Assembly (NCBI RefSeq): GCF_026898135.2
Contig: NZ_CP114035.2
Span: 4,629,501-4,693,500, forward strand
Reading direction: 5' to 3'
Source of the DNA: Pseudomonas fortuita
Lineage (GTDB): Bacteria; Pseudomonadota; Gammaproteobacteria; Pseudomonadales; Pseudomonadaceae
Length of the DNA stretch: 64,000 bases
Of the stretch, positions 22,313 through 30,604 are shown in pieces (position 1 is the first letter of the stretch; the number at the start of each line of letters is the position of its first letter). Below the pieces are notes generated by a model, which saw only the letters and a program-made list of their open reading frames with translations, searched no databases and was not told where the DNA came from. Made by a program: the position numbers and the translations under genes.

Positions 22313-22430
22313 TGGGGCCGCTATGCGGCCCTTTCCGACCGGTCCAGCGCCCCGTCAAGGCCGCTACAAGGACCGCGCAAGACCTCAAATTGACGCGGTA
22401 GCTGTCGAAGCGGCCGCGCCCCTACAGGCA
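22313..22430. repeat. Degenerate REP-like element
   Basis: It starts with the stem GGCCGC-TAT-GCGGCC, followed by diverged REP-like arms (AAGGCCGCTACAAGG; AAGCGGCCGCGCCCCTACAG). It lies just downstream of the rluB terminator. Confidence 0.5.
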
Positions 22431-22431
22431 T

Positions 22432-22459
22432 AAAAAAACCAGCCCGAAGGCTGGTTTCT
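22432..22459 (-). terminator. Intrinsic terminator of rluB
   Basis: The stem AAACCAGCC-CGAA-GGCTGGTTT has a 4-nt loop, and an A-run on the plus strand gives a U-tail on the minus strand. It follows the rluB stop by 20 nt. Confidence 0.9.
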
Positions 22460-22478
22460 TGATTACCACACTGACTTA

Positions 22479-23546
22479 TCAGCCACGCGGCTTGCCGCGA
22501 CCACGGCCTGCCGGCTTGTCACCCTCAGGCTTGCCGGTACGTTTGCGCATCTCGCTCGGGCGCTCGGCCACCGTGCTGCCACGGTTAGGTTTACGCGGGG
22601 CCTCTTCACGCGGCTGACGCGCCGGACGCTCGCCGGTAGCAGCACCTTCGTGAGCCGGGCGCAGGTTGCGCACGCGCTCGCCACGGCCCAGCGGGCGGGT
22701 CGACTTGCGCTGCAGGCGCTCCATCTTGTCCTTGGCCTTGAGCTTCATGGCAGGCAGCGCTACTGGCTGCAGGCCCACTTCGGCGGCCAGGATGTCGATT
22801 TCGCCCTGGGTCATTTCACGCCAGCGGCCCATCGGCAGGTCAGAGTTGAGGAACACCGGGCCGAAACGCACGCGCTTCAGGCGGCTGACCACCATGCCCT
22901 GGGATTCCCACAGGCGACGCACCTCACGGTTACGGCCCTCCATCACCACGCAGTGGTACCAGTGGTTGAAACCTTCGCCACCCGGTGCCTTCTGGATGTC
23001 GGTGAACTTCGCCGGGCCGTCTTCCAGCATCACGCCGGCTTTCAGGCGCTCGATCATCTCGTCGTCGACTTCACCACGCACCCGTACCGCGTACTCTCGG
23101 TCCATCTCGTAGGACGGGTGCATCAGGCGGTTGGCCAACTCACCGTCGGTGGTGAACAGCAGCAAGCCGGTGGTGTTGATGTCGAGGCGGCCGATGTTGA
23201 TCCAGCGGCCCTCTTTTGGCCGTGGCAGGCGGTCGAACACGGTCGGGCGGCCTTCAGGGTCGTCGCGGGTGCAGATTTCACCATCAGGCTTGTTGTACAT
23301 GATCACCCGGCGAGTGGCCTCGGCGGCCTCTTCGCGCTTGATCAGCTTGCCGTCTACGGCAATGGCGTCGTGCAGGTCGACGCGCTGGCCAAGGGTGGCT
23401 GCGACGCCGTTGACCTTGATGCGGCCCTGGCTGATCCAGGCCTCGACGTCACGGCGCGAACCCACGCCAATGCGCGCCAGCACTTTCTGCAGCTTTTCGC
23501 CAGCGGGTGGGGTGATCTCGGTATCTTGCAGGTCTTGCTCACTCAT
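22479..23546 (-). CDS. rluB: 23S rRNA pseudouridine(2605) synthase
   Basis: This 355-residue protein has an N-terminal S4 RNA-binding domain (EKLQKVLARIGVGSRRDVEAWI) and an RsuA-type synthase domain with the catalytic aspartate in IGRLDINTTGLLLFTTDGELANRL. The C-terminal 80 or so residues are basic and low-complexity (GRGRGKPRG end), typical of Pseudomonas RluB. The ATG follows CCGGGAGGTGCCCAG. It is the last gene of the PHP-yciO-scpA-scpB-rluB series. Confidence 0.94.
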   Translation of the reverse strand: MSEQDLQDTEITPPAGEKLQKVLARIGVGSRRDVEAWISQGRIKVNGVAATLGQRVDLHDAIAVDGKLIKREEAAEATRRVIMYNKPDGEICTRDDPEGRPTVFDRLPRPKEGRWINIGRLDINTTGLLLFTTDGELANRLMHPSYEMDREYAVRVRGEVDDEMIERLKAGVMLEDGPAKFTDIQKAPGGEGFNHWYHCVVMEGRNREVRRLWESQGMVVSRLKRVRFGPVFLNSDLPMGRWREMTQGEIDILAAEVGLQPVALPAMKLKAKDKMERLQRKSTRPLGRGERVRNLRPAHEGAATGERPARQPREEAPRKPNRGSTVAERPSEMRKRTGKPEGDKPAGRGRGKPRG

Positions 23547-23729
23547 CTGGGCACCTCCCGGTGTAGGAATGAAAACAGGTTCTTGGCGACGAACGCGCCA
23601 AAAGGCCGCGCATCATACGCGGTTCGGCAATGGAACGCACTGGAGGTTAGAGGGTTTTGCACGCATTGGGAGAGGTTTCAGCCTAGTGGTCTTGTGTTGA
23701 TCTCACTGGCCCTGTCGCCAAGAGAAGAA

Positions 23730-24497
23730 TCAGGGCTGTAACTTGCCCTCTTCCCCCAGAGAAGCCTCAGGCTCCTCCTCGCGCAAGTCATCAAAATCGA
23801 TCTTCAACCCCTCCTCCATGGCATCCAGCTCCACCAGCAAACTACGGAAGCTGGTTTCGTCCTTTGGCTCAGAAACGTCTTCTTCCCCAAGGCTGGCATC
23901 TGCCAACGCCTGCAGGTGCGCGGGCACTGGCGCATCATCCGGGTCGAGCAGCGGCTCCGGCTCCATTTCGCGCAGCTCGGCCAGGGCCGGCAGCTCATCC
24001 AGGCTCTTGAGGTTGAAATGGTCGAGAAACGCCTTGGTGGTGGCAAACATCGCTGGCCGCCCGGGCACTTCGCGGTAGCCAACCACGCGAATCCACTCGC
24101 GCTCGACCATGGTCCTGATGATATTGCTGTTCACCGCCACGCCCCGCACGTCTTCGATCTCGCCACGGGTGATGGGCTGGCGGTAGGCGATCAGGGCCAG
24201 GGTTTCGAGCAGCGCGCGCGAATAACGCTGCGGGCGCTCTTCCCACAGGCGCCCGACCCAGGGCGCAAAGTCCTCGCGAATCTGCAGGCGGTAGCCGCTG
24301 GCCACTTCCTTGAGCTCGAAGGCACGGCCGCTGCACGACTTGCCCAGCACCTCAAGGGCCTGCTTGAACACCTGGGGCTCGGGGCGCTCGGCCTCTTCGA
24401 GCAGTTCGTACAGGCGCTCCAGGGATTGCGGCTTGCCCGAAGCCAGCAAAAAAGCTTCGATCAGTGACGCCAGGTCGCGGGGGTCATTCAGGTTCAT
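23730..24497 (-). CDS. scpB: Segregation and condensation protein B
   Basis: This 255-residue ScpB protein has two winged-helix domains (LASLIEAFLLASGKPQSLERL; ETLALIAYRQPITRGEIEDVRGV; FATTKAFLDHFNLKSLDELP) and an acidic C-terminal tail. With ScpA and SMC it compacts and helps segregate the chromosome. The start at MNLNDPRDLASL is chosen by family; it overlaps the scpA stop by 14 nt. Longer in-frame starts would lengthen the overlap. Confidence 0.93.
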   Translation of the reverse strand: MNLNDPRDLASLIEAFLLASGKPQSLERLYELLEEAERPEPQVFKQALEVLGKSCSGRAFELKEVASGYRLQIREDFAPWVGRLWEERPQRYSRALLETLALIAYRQPITRGEIEDVRGVAVNSNIIRTMVEREWIRVVGYREVPGRPAMFATTKAFLDHFNLKSLDELPALAELREMEPEPLLDPDDAPVPAHLQALADASLGEEDVSEPKDETSFRSLLVELDAMEEGLKIDFDDLREEEPEASLGEEGKLQP

Positions 24498-25338
24498 CAG
24501 GTTCTTCAACAAGCGCTGGGCGAAGCCGCACATGGATAGCGGCGAAGGGTTCATTCTGCACCAGTTCGATCAGCGATTCCTTCACCAGTTCGAGAACCGC
24601 CATGAAGGTCACCACCACACCCAGCTTGCCCTCTTCGGCGGCAAACAGGTCGCCGAACGGCACGAAAGCACCGCCCTTGAGGCGCTCCAGCACCTGGCTC
24701 ATGCGCTCACGGGTGGACAAGGTCTCACGGCTGATCTGATGGCTTTCGAACAGGTCGTTGCGGCGCATGACCTCGGCCATGGACATCAGCAACTCTTCCA
24801 GGCTGACCTGCGGCAACAGCTTGCGGACCTTGGCCTGCGGTGCTTCCAGACGCGGCACAACGACCTCGCGGCCCACCCTTGGCAGGTCGTCAATGCCCTC
24901 GGCTGCGGCCTTGAAACGTTCGTACTCCTGCAGACGGCGGATCAGCTCGGCGCGCGGGTCGCCCTCCTCCTCCTCGACATCGGCCGAACGCGGCAGCAGC
25001 ATGCGCGACTTGATCTCGGCGAGCATGGCGGCCATCACCAGGTACTCGGCAGCCAACTCCAGGCGCACGCTTTTCATCAGTTCCACGTAGCCCATGTACT
25101 GGCGGGTGATTTCCGCCACCGGGATGTCAAGGATGTCGATGTTCTGCTTGCGGATCAGGTACAGCAACAGGTCGAGCGGCCCTTCGAAGGCTTCCAGGAT
25201 GACTTCCAGGGCATCCGGCGGAATGTACAGGTCCAGCGGCATTTCGGTCAGGGCTTCGCCGTAGACCAGGGCCAGTTGCAACTGCCGAGGCGACTCGGCC
25301 TGCTCAGCCGGTGCCTCGGGCGCCTCCATCTGGCTCAC
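24484..25338 (-). CDS. scpA: Segregation and condensation protein A
   Basis: This 284-residue kleisin of the SMC-ScpAB complex has the family core EAFEGPLDLLLYLIRKQNIDILDIPVAEITRQY at about 50-80 and the SRMLLP stretch. A GTG start overlapping the yciO TGA as GTGA is used; an ATG three codons downstream (MEAPEAPAE) is an alternative. Confidence 0.93.
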   Translation of the reverse strand: MSQMEAPEAPAEQAESPRQLQLALVYGEALTEMPLDLYIPPDALEVILEAFEGPLDLLLYLIRKQNIDILDIPVAEITRQYMGYVELMKSVRLELAAEYLVMAAMLAEIKSRMLLPRSADVEEEEGDPRAELIRRLQEYERFKAAAEGIDDLPRVGREVVVPRLEAPQAKVRKLLPQVSLEELLMSMAEVMRRNDLFESHQISRETLSTRERMSQVLERLKGGAFVPFGDLFAAEEGKLGVVVTFMAVLELVKESLIELVQNEPFAAIHVRLRPALVEEPDEPE

Positions 25339-25964
25339 GCGTTGACCATAAACGGCGTGGGGTCGCCGCAGCCTTCGCGGATCAGCGCGGGCTCATCGCC
25401 AGTGAGGTCAATGACGGTCGACGCCTTGAGGTCGCCAAAACCGCCATCGATGATCAGATCGACATGGTGCTCCAGGCGCTGACGGATCTCGTAGGGGTCG
25501 GTCATCGGCTCTGTTTCGGGCGGCAAGATCAGGCTCACGCTCATCAACGGCTCGCCCAGCTCTTCTAGCAGAGCCAGCACGATCGGGTTGGATGGCACGC
25601 GCAATCCAATGGTCCGCCGTTTCTCGTGCATCAGCAACCGCGGTACCTCGCGGGTGGCATTGAGAATGAAGGTATAAGGCCCCGGAATGTGCGCTTTGAG
25701 CAGGCGGAACGTAGACGTATCGATCTTGGCGAACAACCCCATTTGCGACAAGTCGCAGCACAGCAGCGTGAAGTTGTGCTGCTTGTCCAACTGGCGCAAG
25801 CGCCGAACCCGCTCGATGGCGTTTTTATCGCCAATCTGGCAGCCCAGCGCGTAGGCCGAGTCGGTCGGGTAAACCACCACGCCACCCTTGCGGATGATCT
25901 CGACGGCCTGTTTTATCAGCCGCGCTTGTGGGTTCTCCGAATGAATCTGGAAAAATTGGCTCAC
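25335..25964 (-). CDS. yciO: YciO-type YrdC/Sua5-domain protein
   Basis: This 209-residue YrdC-domain protein has the KGGVVVYPTDSAYALGCQIG nucleotide-binding region and the LLCCDLSQMG and GLRVPSNPIVLALL segments. It is related to the TsaC threonylcarbamoyl-AMP synthase but lacks the Sua5 C-terminal domain; its role is less certain. A GTG start (VSQFFQIH) with AGGATGACTAC before it is chosen over an upstream ATG that would overlap the PHP gene. Confidence 0.85.
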   Translation of the reverse strand: MSQFFQIHSENPQARLIKQAVEIIRKGGVVVYPTDSAYALGCQIGDKNAIERVRRLRQLDKQHNFTLLCCDLSQMGLFAKIDTSTFRLLKAHIPGPYTFILNATREVPRLLMHEKRRTIGLRVPSNPIVLALLEELGEPLMSVSLILPPETEPMTDPYEIRQRLEHHVDLIIDGGFGDLKASTVIDLTGDEPALIREGCGDPTPFMVNA

Positions 25965-25977
25965 GTAGTCATCCTGT

Positions 25978-26838
25978 TCATAGCGCCAAAGGCTGTTCAT
26001 GGCTGAATCGACGCCACAGAGGTGGCAGATCCTCGGGCAAAGGCCGGTAGGCACCGATCTCTCCCCAGGTGCCGGGGCCGTGGAAGTCACTGCCAGCGCT
26101 TGCCAGCAGGCCGAACTCACGAGTAAGGATGGACATCGTGCCCACCTGCTCGGCCGGCATCATCCCGTTGACCACCTCAAGTGCCTGCCCGCCTGCCTGA
26201 ATATAGTCGGCAATCAGCCTTCTGCGCTTGCTGCGGGTCAGGTCGTAGTGCATGGGGTGTGCAAGGCTCACCCACGCTTTGGACTGCCGCAGGGTGGCGA
26301 CAGTTTCGTCGAGGGTCGGCCAATGCTGCTTGACGTCGCCCAGCTTGCCGGCACCCAGCCACTTGCGAAACGCCTCGCCGCGGTCCTTGACGTGCCCGGC
26401 ACGCACCAGGTACTCGGCAAAATGGGGGCGCGCCGGGGCGTTGCCGCTGTCGCCCAGCTCGTGCTGTACGGCGCGGGCGCCCTCGAGTGTGCCGGGCATG
26501 CCCTTGGCTGCCAGCCGTTTGTCTATTTCTTCGGCGCGCAGCCAGCGGCCACGGTGCAGCGCTTCAATGGCCGCCAGCAAGGGCGGCGCGTCCAGCGGGA
26601 AGTCATAACCCAGCACATGGATGGTCGCGCCACCCCAGGTGCACGACAATTCCACCCCGCTGACCCAGCGCATGCCCCGCTCAATGCAGGCCTGGCGGGC
26701 TTCGGGCAGGCCTTCGAGGGTGTCGTGGTCAGTCAGTGCCAGCGTTTGCACCCCGTGCTCATGGGCCCGGGCAACCAGTACCGAGGGCGACAGGGCGCCG
26801 TCGGAGGCCGTGCTGTGACAGTGCAGATCAACATTCAT
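25978..26838 (-). CDS. PHP-domain phosphoesterase (RNase AM / TrpH type)
   Basis: This 286-residue polymerase-histidinol-phosphatase protein has metal-binding motifs [27 protein letters not shown] and [10 protein letters not shown] (here [14 protein letters not shown]). Relatives (E. coli YciV/Rnm) act as 5'-3' exonucleases on short RNAs or as 3',5'-nucleoside bisphosphate phosphatases. It starts the minus-strand gene series and is divergent from yciB. Confidence 0.88.
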   Translation of the reverse strand: MNVDLHCHSTASDGALSPSVLVARAHEHGVQTLALTDHDTLEGLPEARQACIERGMRWVSGVELSCTWGGATIHVLGYDFPLDAPPLLAAIEALHRGRWLRAEEIDKRLAAKGMPGTLEGARAVQHELGDSGNAPARPHFAEYLVRAGHVKDRGEAFRKWLGAGKLGDVKQHWPTLDETVATLRQSKAWVSLAHPMHYDLTRSKRRRLIADYIQAGGQALEVVNGMMPAEQVGTMSILTREFGLLASAGSDFHGPGTWGEIGAYRPLPEDLPPLWRRFSHEQPLAL

Positions 26839-26904
26839 GGAGAGCGCTTTCGCTGGAATCGATGTTTGTTATTATGCCGTCACATCCCGATTCTGGCTGC
26901 CATT

Positions 26905-27498
26905 GTGAAACAATTCATCGATTTCATCCCGCTGCTGCTGTTCTTCATCGTCTACAAGCTTGACCCGCGCCCCATGGAAGTCGCCGGCCACAGCTTCGAA
27001 TTCGGCGGCATCTACAGTGCCACGGCCATGCTGATCATCAGCTCGCTGGTGGTGTACGGTGCGCTGTTCCTGCGCCAACGCAGGCTGGAAAAGGGCCAAT
27101 GGCTGACGCTGGTGGCCTGCCTGGTATTCGGCGGCCTGACCCTGACCTTCCATAGCGAAACCTTCCTCAAGTGGAAAGCGCCGGTGGTGAACTGGCTGTT
27201 CGCCCTGGGCTTTGCCGGCAGCCATTTCATCGGCGATCGGGTGCTGATCAAGCGCATCATGGGCCACGCCCTGACCCTGCCCGATGCCGTCTGGACCCGC
27301 CTGAACGTTGCCTGGATCGGTTTCTTCCTGTTCTGCGGCGCGGCCAACCTGTTCGTCGCCTTTACCTTCCAGGACTTCTGGGTGGACTTCAAGGTGTTCG
27401 GCAGCCTGGGCATGACCGTGATCTTCCTGGTGGCGCAAGGCGTGTACCTGTCGCGCCACCTGCACGACGACCCTTCTACTACCAAACCCAAGGATTGA
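26905..27498 (+). CDS. yciB: Inner-membrane septation protein A (YciB)
   Basis: This 197-residue protein has five hydrophobic segments and starts at a GTG ([21 protein letters not shown]). The signatures [20 protein letters not shown] and [14 protein letters not shown] identify YciB/IspZ, involved in envelope integrity and division. yciI follows at once. Confidence 0.93.
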   Translation: MKQFIDFIPLLLFFIVYKLDPRPMEVAGHSFEFGGIYSATAMLIISSLVVYGALFLRQRRLEKGQWLTLVACLVFGGLTLTFHSETFLKWKAPVVNWLFALGFAGSHFIGDRVLIKRIMGHALTLPDAVWTRLNVAWIGFFLFCGAANLFVAFTFQDFWVDFKVFGSLGMTVIFLVAQGVYLSRHLHDDPSTTKPKD

Positions 27499-27499
27499 C

Positions 27500-27799
27500 A
27501 TGCTCTACGCCATCATCGCCAGCGACGTCGCAAACTCCCTGGAAAAGCGCCTGGCTGCCCGCCCGGCGCACATCGAACGCCTGCAGCAGCTCAAGGCCGA
27601 AGGCCGCGTGGTGCTGGCCGGCCCCCACCCAGCCATCGACAGCAACGACCCGGGCGAAGCCGGTTTCAGCGGTAGCCTGATCGTTGCCGAATTCGAATCG
27701 CTGGCCGCGGCGCAGGCCTGGGCCGATGCCGATCCTTACATTGCGGCGGGCGTGTACGACAACGTCGTCGTCAAGCCGTTCAAGCAAGTATTGCCTTGA
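27500..27799 (+). CDS. yciI: YciI-family protein
   Basis: This 99-residue ferredoxin-like protein has the YciI pattern [17 protein letters not shown]...[24 protein letters not shown] and a C-terminal [20 protein letters not shown]. Its histidine-aspartate pair is as in the family; enzymatic role is unsettled. Its start lies one base after the yciB stop, so the two are coupled. Confidence 0.9.
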   Translation: MLYAIIASDVANSLEKRLAARPAHIERLQQLKAEGRVVLAGPHPAIDSNDPGEAGFSGSLIVAEFESLAAAQAWADADPYIAAGVYDNVVVKPFKQVLP

Positions 27800-27806
27800 T
27801 CTGAGA

Positions 27807-27843
27807 CCAAGTCGCTTCCTCGCGGGCAAGCCCGCGAAGAAGC
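27807..27843. repeat. Single REP element
   Basis: The palindromic REP core TCGCGGGCAAGCCCGCGA is present without a partner. It follows yciI. Confidence 0.8.
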
Positions 27844-27941
27844 TGACACGGCACCAGTAGTTATACGGCTGCCATCAGTCTGCGGTATCTTTGCCACTGG
27901 CGGGCCGAATAGCCGCCGTCAATGGTTGAATTGAGTGAGTC

Positions 27942-28619
27942 ATGAGCGAGCTGTTACTGATTGATGATGACCAGGAACTGTGCGAGCTGCTCGGCAGCTG
28001 GCTGACCCAGGAAGGGTTCACCGTGCGTGCGTGCCATGATGGCCTGAGCGCACGCCAGGCCCTGGCCGAGCACGCTCCGGCGGCCGTGGTACTGGATGTG
28101 ATGCTGCCCGATGGCAGCGGCCTGGAATTGCTCAAGCAATTGCGCAGCGAGCACACCGAGCTGCCGGTGCTGATGCTCTCTGCACGGGGCGAGCCGCTGG
28201 ACCGCATTCTTGGCCTGGAGCTGGGCGCCGACGACTACCTGGCCAAACCTTGCGACCCGCGCGAGCTCACGGCCCGTCTGCGAGCAGTGTTGCGCCGCAG
28301 CCACCCCACCGCCACCACCAGCCAGGTGGAACTGGGCGACCTGGTGTACAGCCCTGCGCGCGGCGTGGCCAGCATCGACGGCCGTGAAATGACCCTGACC
28401 CTGTCCGAAAGCCGCATTCTTGAAGCCCTGCTGCGCCAGCCTGGCGAACCGCTGGACAAGCAGGAGCTGGCGCAAATCGGCCTGGGGCGCAAACTGACCC
28501 TGTACGACCGCAGCCTGGACATGCATGTCAGTAACCTGCGCAAGAAGATCGGCCCGCATGCCGATGGCAGGCCACGTATCGTGGCGCTGCGTAGCCGTGG
28601 CTATTACTACTGCCTGTAA
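27942..28619 (+). CDS. cpxR: OmpR-family response regulator (CpxR type)
   Basis: This 225-residue protein has a receiver domain with the acidic pocket IDDD (8-10), the phospho-acceptor Asp52 in VLDVMLPDGSG and the lysine of ADDYLAKP. A C-terminal winged helix (LSESRILEALLRQPGEPLDKQEL...DMHVSNLRKKIGPH) follows. It lies upstream of a CpxP-like gene and a sensor kinase, the order of the CpxR-PA3205-CpxS locus in P. aeruginosa. A CpxR-box-like site lies just after it. Confidence 0.88.
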   Translation: MSELLLIDDDQELCELLGSWLTQEGFTVRACHDGLSARQALAEHAPAAVVLDVMLPDGSGLELLKQLRSEHTELPVLMLSARGEPLDRILGLELGADDYLAKPCDPRELTARLRAVLRRSHPTATTSQVELGDLVYSPARGVASIDGREMTLTLSESRILEALLRQPGEPLDKQELAQIGLGRKLTLYDRSLDMHVSNLRKKIGPHADGRPRIVALRSRGYYYCL

Positions 28620-28620
28620 C

Positions 28621-28690
28621 TCGCTGCAAGCTACAAGAAGGCGCAAGATCGCAATCGGCTTCACTTGCAGCCTGGAGCTTGGAACTGTTC
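28621..28690. repeat. Imperfect inverted repeat after cpxR
   Basis: GCTGCAAGCT near 28623 and CTTGCAGCCTGGAGCTTG near 28665-28682 form an imperfect dyad of the type often found between Pseudomonas genes. No T-run is present, so it is not a clear terminator. Confidence 0.4.
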
Positions 28691-28706
28691 TTTACAGTGC
28701 CTTTAC
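28691..28706 (-). promoter_or_regulatory. CpxR box upstream of the cpxP-like gene
   Basis: Read on the minus strand it is GTAAA-GGCACT-GTAAA, a perfect fit to the CpxR consensus GTAAA-N4-8-GTAAA. It lies 81-96 bp upstream of the CpxP-like start, suggesting feedback control. The motif is established in enterobacteria and reported for P. aeruginosa CpxR; use here is inferred. Confidence 0.65.
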
Positions 28707-28786
28707 CATCCCCTGACTGCGCTTGACGGTGATCTCCCTAGACTGTGCTCATCCGGTAACCACCGGCCTATGAAAGGAGAGACACC

Positions 28787-29203
28787 ATGCGCAAGACCCT
28801 TATCGCCCTGATGTTCGCCGCCGCCCTGCCGACCGTGGCCATGGCCATGCCTGAAGGCGGCCCGCGTCACGACGGCCCGCATCATCGCGGTGATGCGCCT
28901 TTCCATCAACTGGACCTGAGCCGCGACCAGCGCCAGCAGATCGGCAAGCTGATGGGCGAGCAGATGCAGCAGCGCCGTGACATCACCGAGCGCTACCTGG
29001 CCAAGCTGCCAGCCGCCGACCAGAAAGCCATGAAAGACGAGCTGCAAGCCAGCCGCGACAAGACCGACACTGCGGTGCGCAACCTGCTCAAACCTGAACA
29101 GCAGAAAAAGTTCGACGAACTGCAAAAGGAACGCGCCGCCAAGAAAGCCGAGTGGCAGGAGTTCCAGGCCTGGAAAGCTGAAAAAGGCACCAAGGCTCAG
29201 TAA
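28787..29203 (+). CDS. Spy/CpxP-like periplasmic protein
   Basis: This 138-residue protein has a signal peptide (MRKTLIALMFAAALPTVAMA), a His-rich N-terminus (HDGPHHRGDAPFH) and two LTxxQ-like motifs (LDLSRDQRQQIGKLM and LLKPEQQKKFDELQ) in a helical, charged domain. CpxP and Spy are periplasmic chaperone or sensor modulators. It lies between regulator and kinase. The His cluster might bind metals. Confidence 0.87.
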   Translation: MRKTLIALMFAAALPTVAMAMPEGGPRHDGPHHRGDAPFHQLDLSRDQRQQIGKLMGEQMQQRRDITERYLAKLPAADQKAMKDELQASRDKTDTAVRNLLKPEQQKKFDELQKERAAKKAEWQEFQAWKAEKGTKAQ

Positions 29204-29217
29204 GCTGTCCGCCCGAT

Positions 29218-29249
29218 GCCCGGCCCGCCTCCCCGCGGGCCGGGCTTTT
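29218..29249 (+). terminator. Intrinsic terminator or attenuator between the cpxP-like gene and the kinase
   Basis: The perfect 11-bp arms GCCCGGCCCGC and GCGGGCCGGGC have a 6-nt loop and are followed by TTTT. The kinase ribosome-binding site begins only 10 nt further on, so readthrough must feed the kinase gene. Confidence 0.8.
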
Positions 29250-29269
29250 ACCGTTTACAGGAGGTGCAC

Positions 29270-30604
29270 TTGCGTTCACTGTTCTGGCGCATCCTGGCCA
29301 GTTTCTGGCTGGCTATCACCCTGGTCGCAGGCCTGTCTATCCTGCTGGGCCACATGCTCAACCAGGATGCCTGGATCCTTAGCCGCCACCCGGGCCTGAA
29401 TACCTTGGCCAGCAAGTGGGCCAAGCATTACGAGCAGCAAGGCCTGGATGCGGCACAGCACTTTCTGGAACGGCGCAAAGATCGCTACAAGATCGACGTG
29501 CAGGTACTCGATGACAGTGGCGAGGCCGTGGTGCCCGGCACCTTCCCACGCCGTGCGGCGGCCTTCGAGGCACGCCAGCACAATGACGAGCGGCGCCTGC
29601 CATGGCGTCGGCTGACCGAGGAATACACCAGCCCGGAGACCGGCGAAACCTACCTGCTGATCTACCGCATCCCCCACCCTGCACTGGACGCCTGGCACCG
29701 CGAAAGCCTGATGTGGCCGCTCAGTGCCTTGGGCATTGCGCTGGTGGTACTGACCCTGTTCAGCCTGCTGGTCACCCTGTCCATTACCCGCCCGCTAAGC
29801 CGCCTGCGCAGCGCGGTGCATGACCTGGGGCAGACCACTTACCAGCAGAACAGCCTGGCGCAGCTGGCTGCACGGCGTGACGAGTTTGGCGTGCTGGCCA
29901 AGGACTTCAACAAGATGGGCGCGCGCCTGCAAAGCACCATTGGCAGCCAGCGCCAGTTGCTGCGCGATGTGTCCCATGAGTTGCGCTCGCCGCTGGCCAG
30001 GCTGCGCATTGCCCTGGCTTTGGCCGAGCGCGCCGGGCCTGAGCAGCGGGAGACCTTGTGGCCGCGCCTGACCCGCGAGTGCGACCGGCTGGAAGACCTG
30101 ATCAGCGAAATCCTTGCCTTGGCCCGGGTCGATGCGGAGCAGGCTCATGCCGAGCCGGTCGACCTCAATGCCCTGCTCGGCAGCGTGCGCAAAGACGCCT
30201 TGCTCAGCGCACCGGACCAGGACGTGCGCCTGGAGGCGCAGCCGGGGTTGACCCTGCAAGGTTGGCCGACGCTGATCGAGCGCGCCGTCGACAACCTGCT
30301 GCGCAATGCCCTGCGCTTCAACCCGGTGGGGCAGCCGGTCGAGGTCAGCGCCGTGCGTGAGCAGGACCACATCGTGATCAGCGTGCGTGACCATGGGCCC
30401 GGGGCGGCAGCGGAGCATCTGGCGCAGCTGGGCGAGCCGTTCTTCCGCGCGCCGGGGCAGGACGCGCCAGGGCATGGCCTGGGGCTGGCGATTGCGCGCA
30501 AAGCGGCGGAGCGCCATGGCGGGAGACTGGTGCTGGATAACCACCCACAGGGGGGCTTTGTGGCCAGGCTGGAGTTGCCCTTGGCTGAAGCTACTGGCAG
30601 TTGA
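29270..30604 (+). CDS. cpxA: Sensor histidine kinase (CpxA/CpxS type)
   Basis: This 444-residue kinase has an N-terminal TM (FWRILASFWLAITLVAGLSILLG), a periplasmic domain (about 30-150), TM2 (WPLSALGIALVVLTLFSLLVT), a HAMP domain, the H-box DVSHELRSPLARLRIAL, the N-box NLLRNALRFNP and G-boxes DHGPG and GHGLGLAIARK. A TTG start is used because AGGAGGTGCAC precedes it. The last 21 codons coincide with the first half of the tandem repeat that follows, so copies of its C-terminus are repeated seven times downstream. Confidence 0.9.
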   Translation: MRSLFWRILASFWLAITLVAGLSILLGHMLNQDAWILSRHPGLNTLASKWAKHYEQQGLDAAQHFLERRKDRYKIDVQVLDDSGEAVVPGTFPRRAAAFEARQHNDERRLPWRRLTEEYTSPETGETYLLIYRIPHPALDAWHRESLMWPLSALGIALVVLTLFSLLVTLSITRPLSRLRSAVHDLGQTTYQQNSLAQLAARRDEFGVLAKDFNKMGARLQSTIGSQRQLLRDVSHELRSPLARLRIALALAERAGPEQRETLWPRLTRECDRLEDLISEILALARVDAEQAHAEPVDLNALLGSVRKDALLSAPDQDVRLEAQPGLTLQGWPTLIERAVDNLLRNALRFNPVGQPVEVSAVREQDHIVISVRDHGPGAAAEHLAQLGEPFFRAPGQDAPGHGLGLAIARKAAERHGGRLVLDNHPQGGFVARLELPLAEATGS

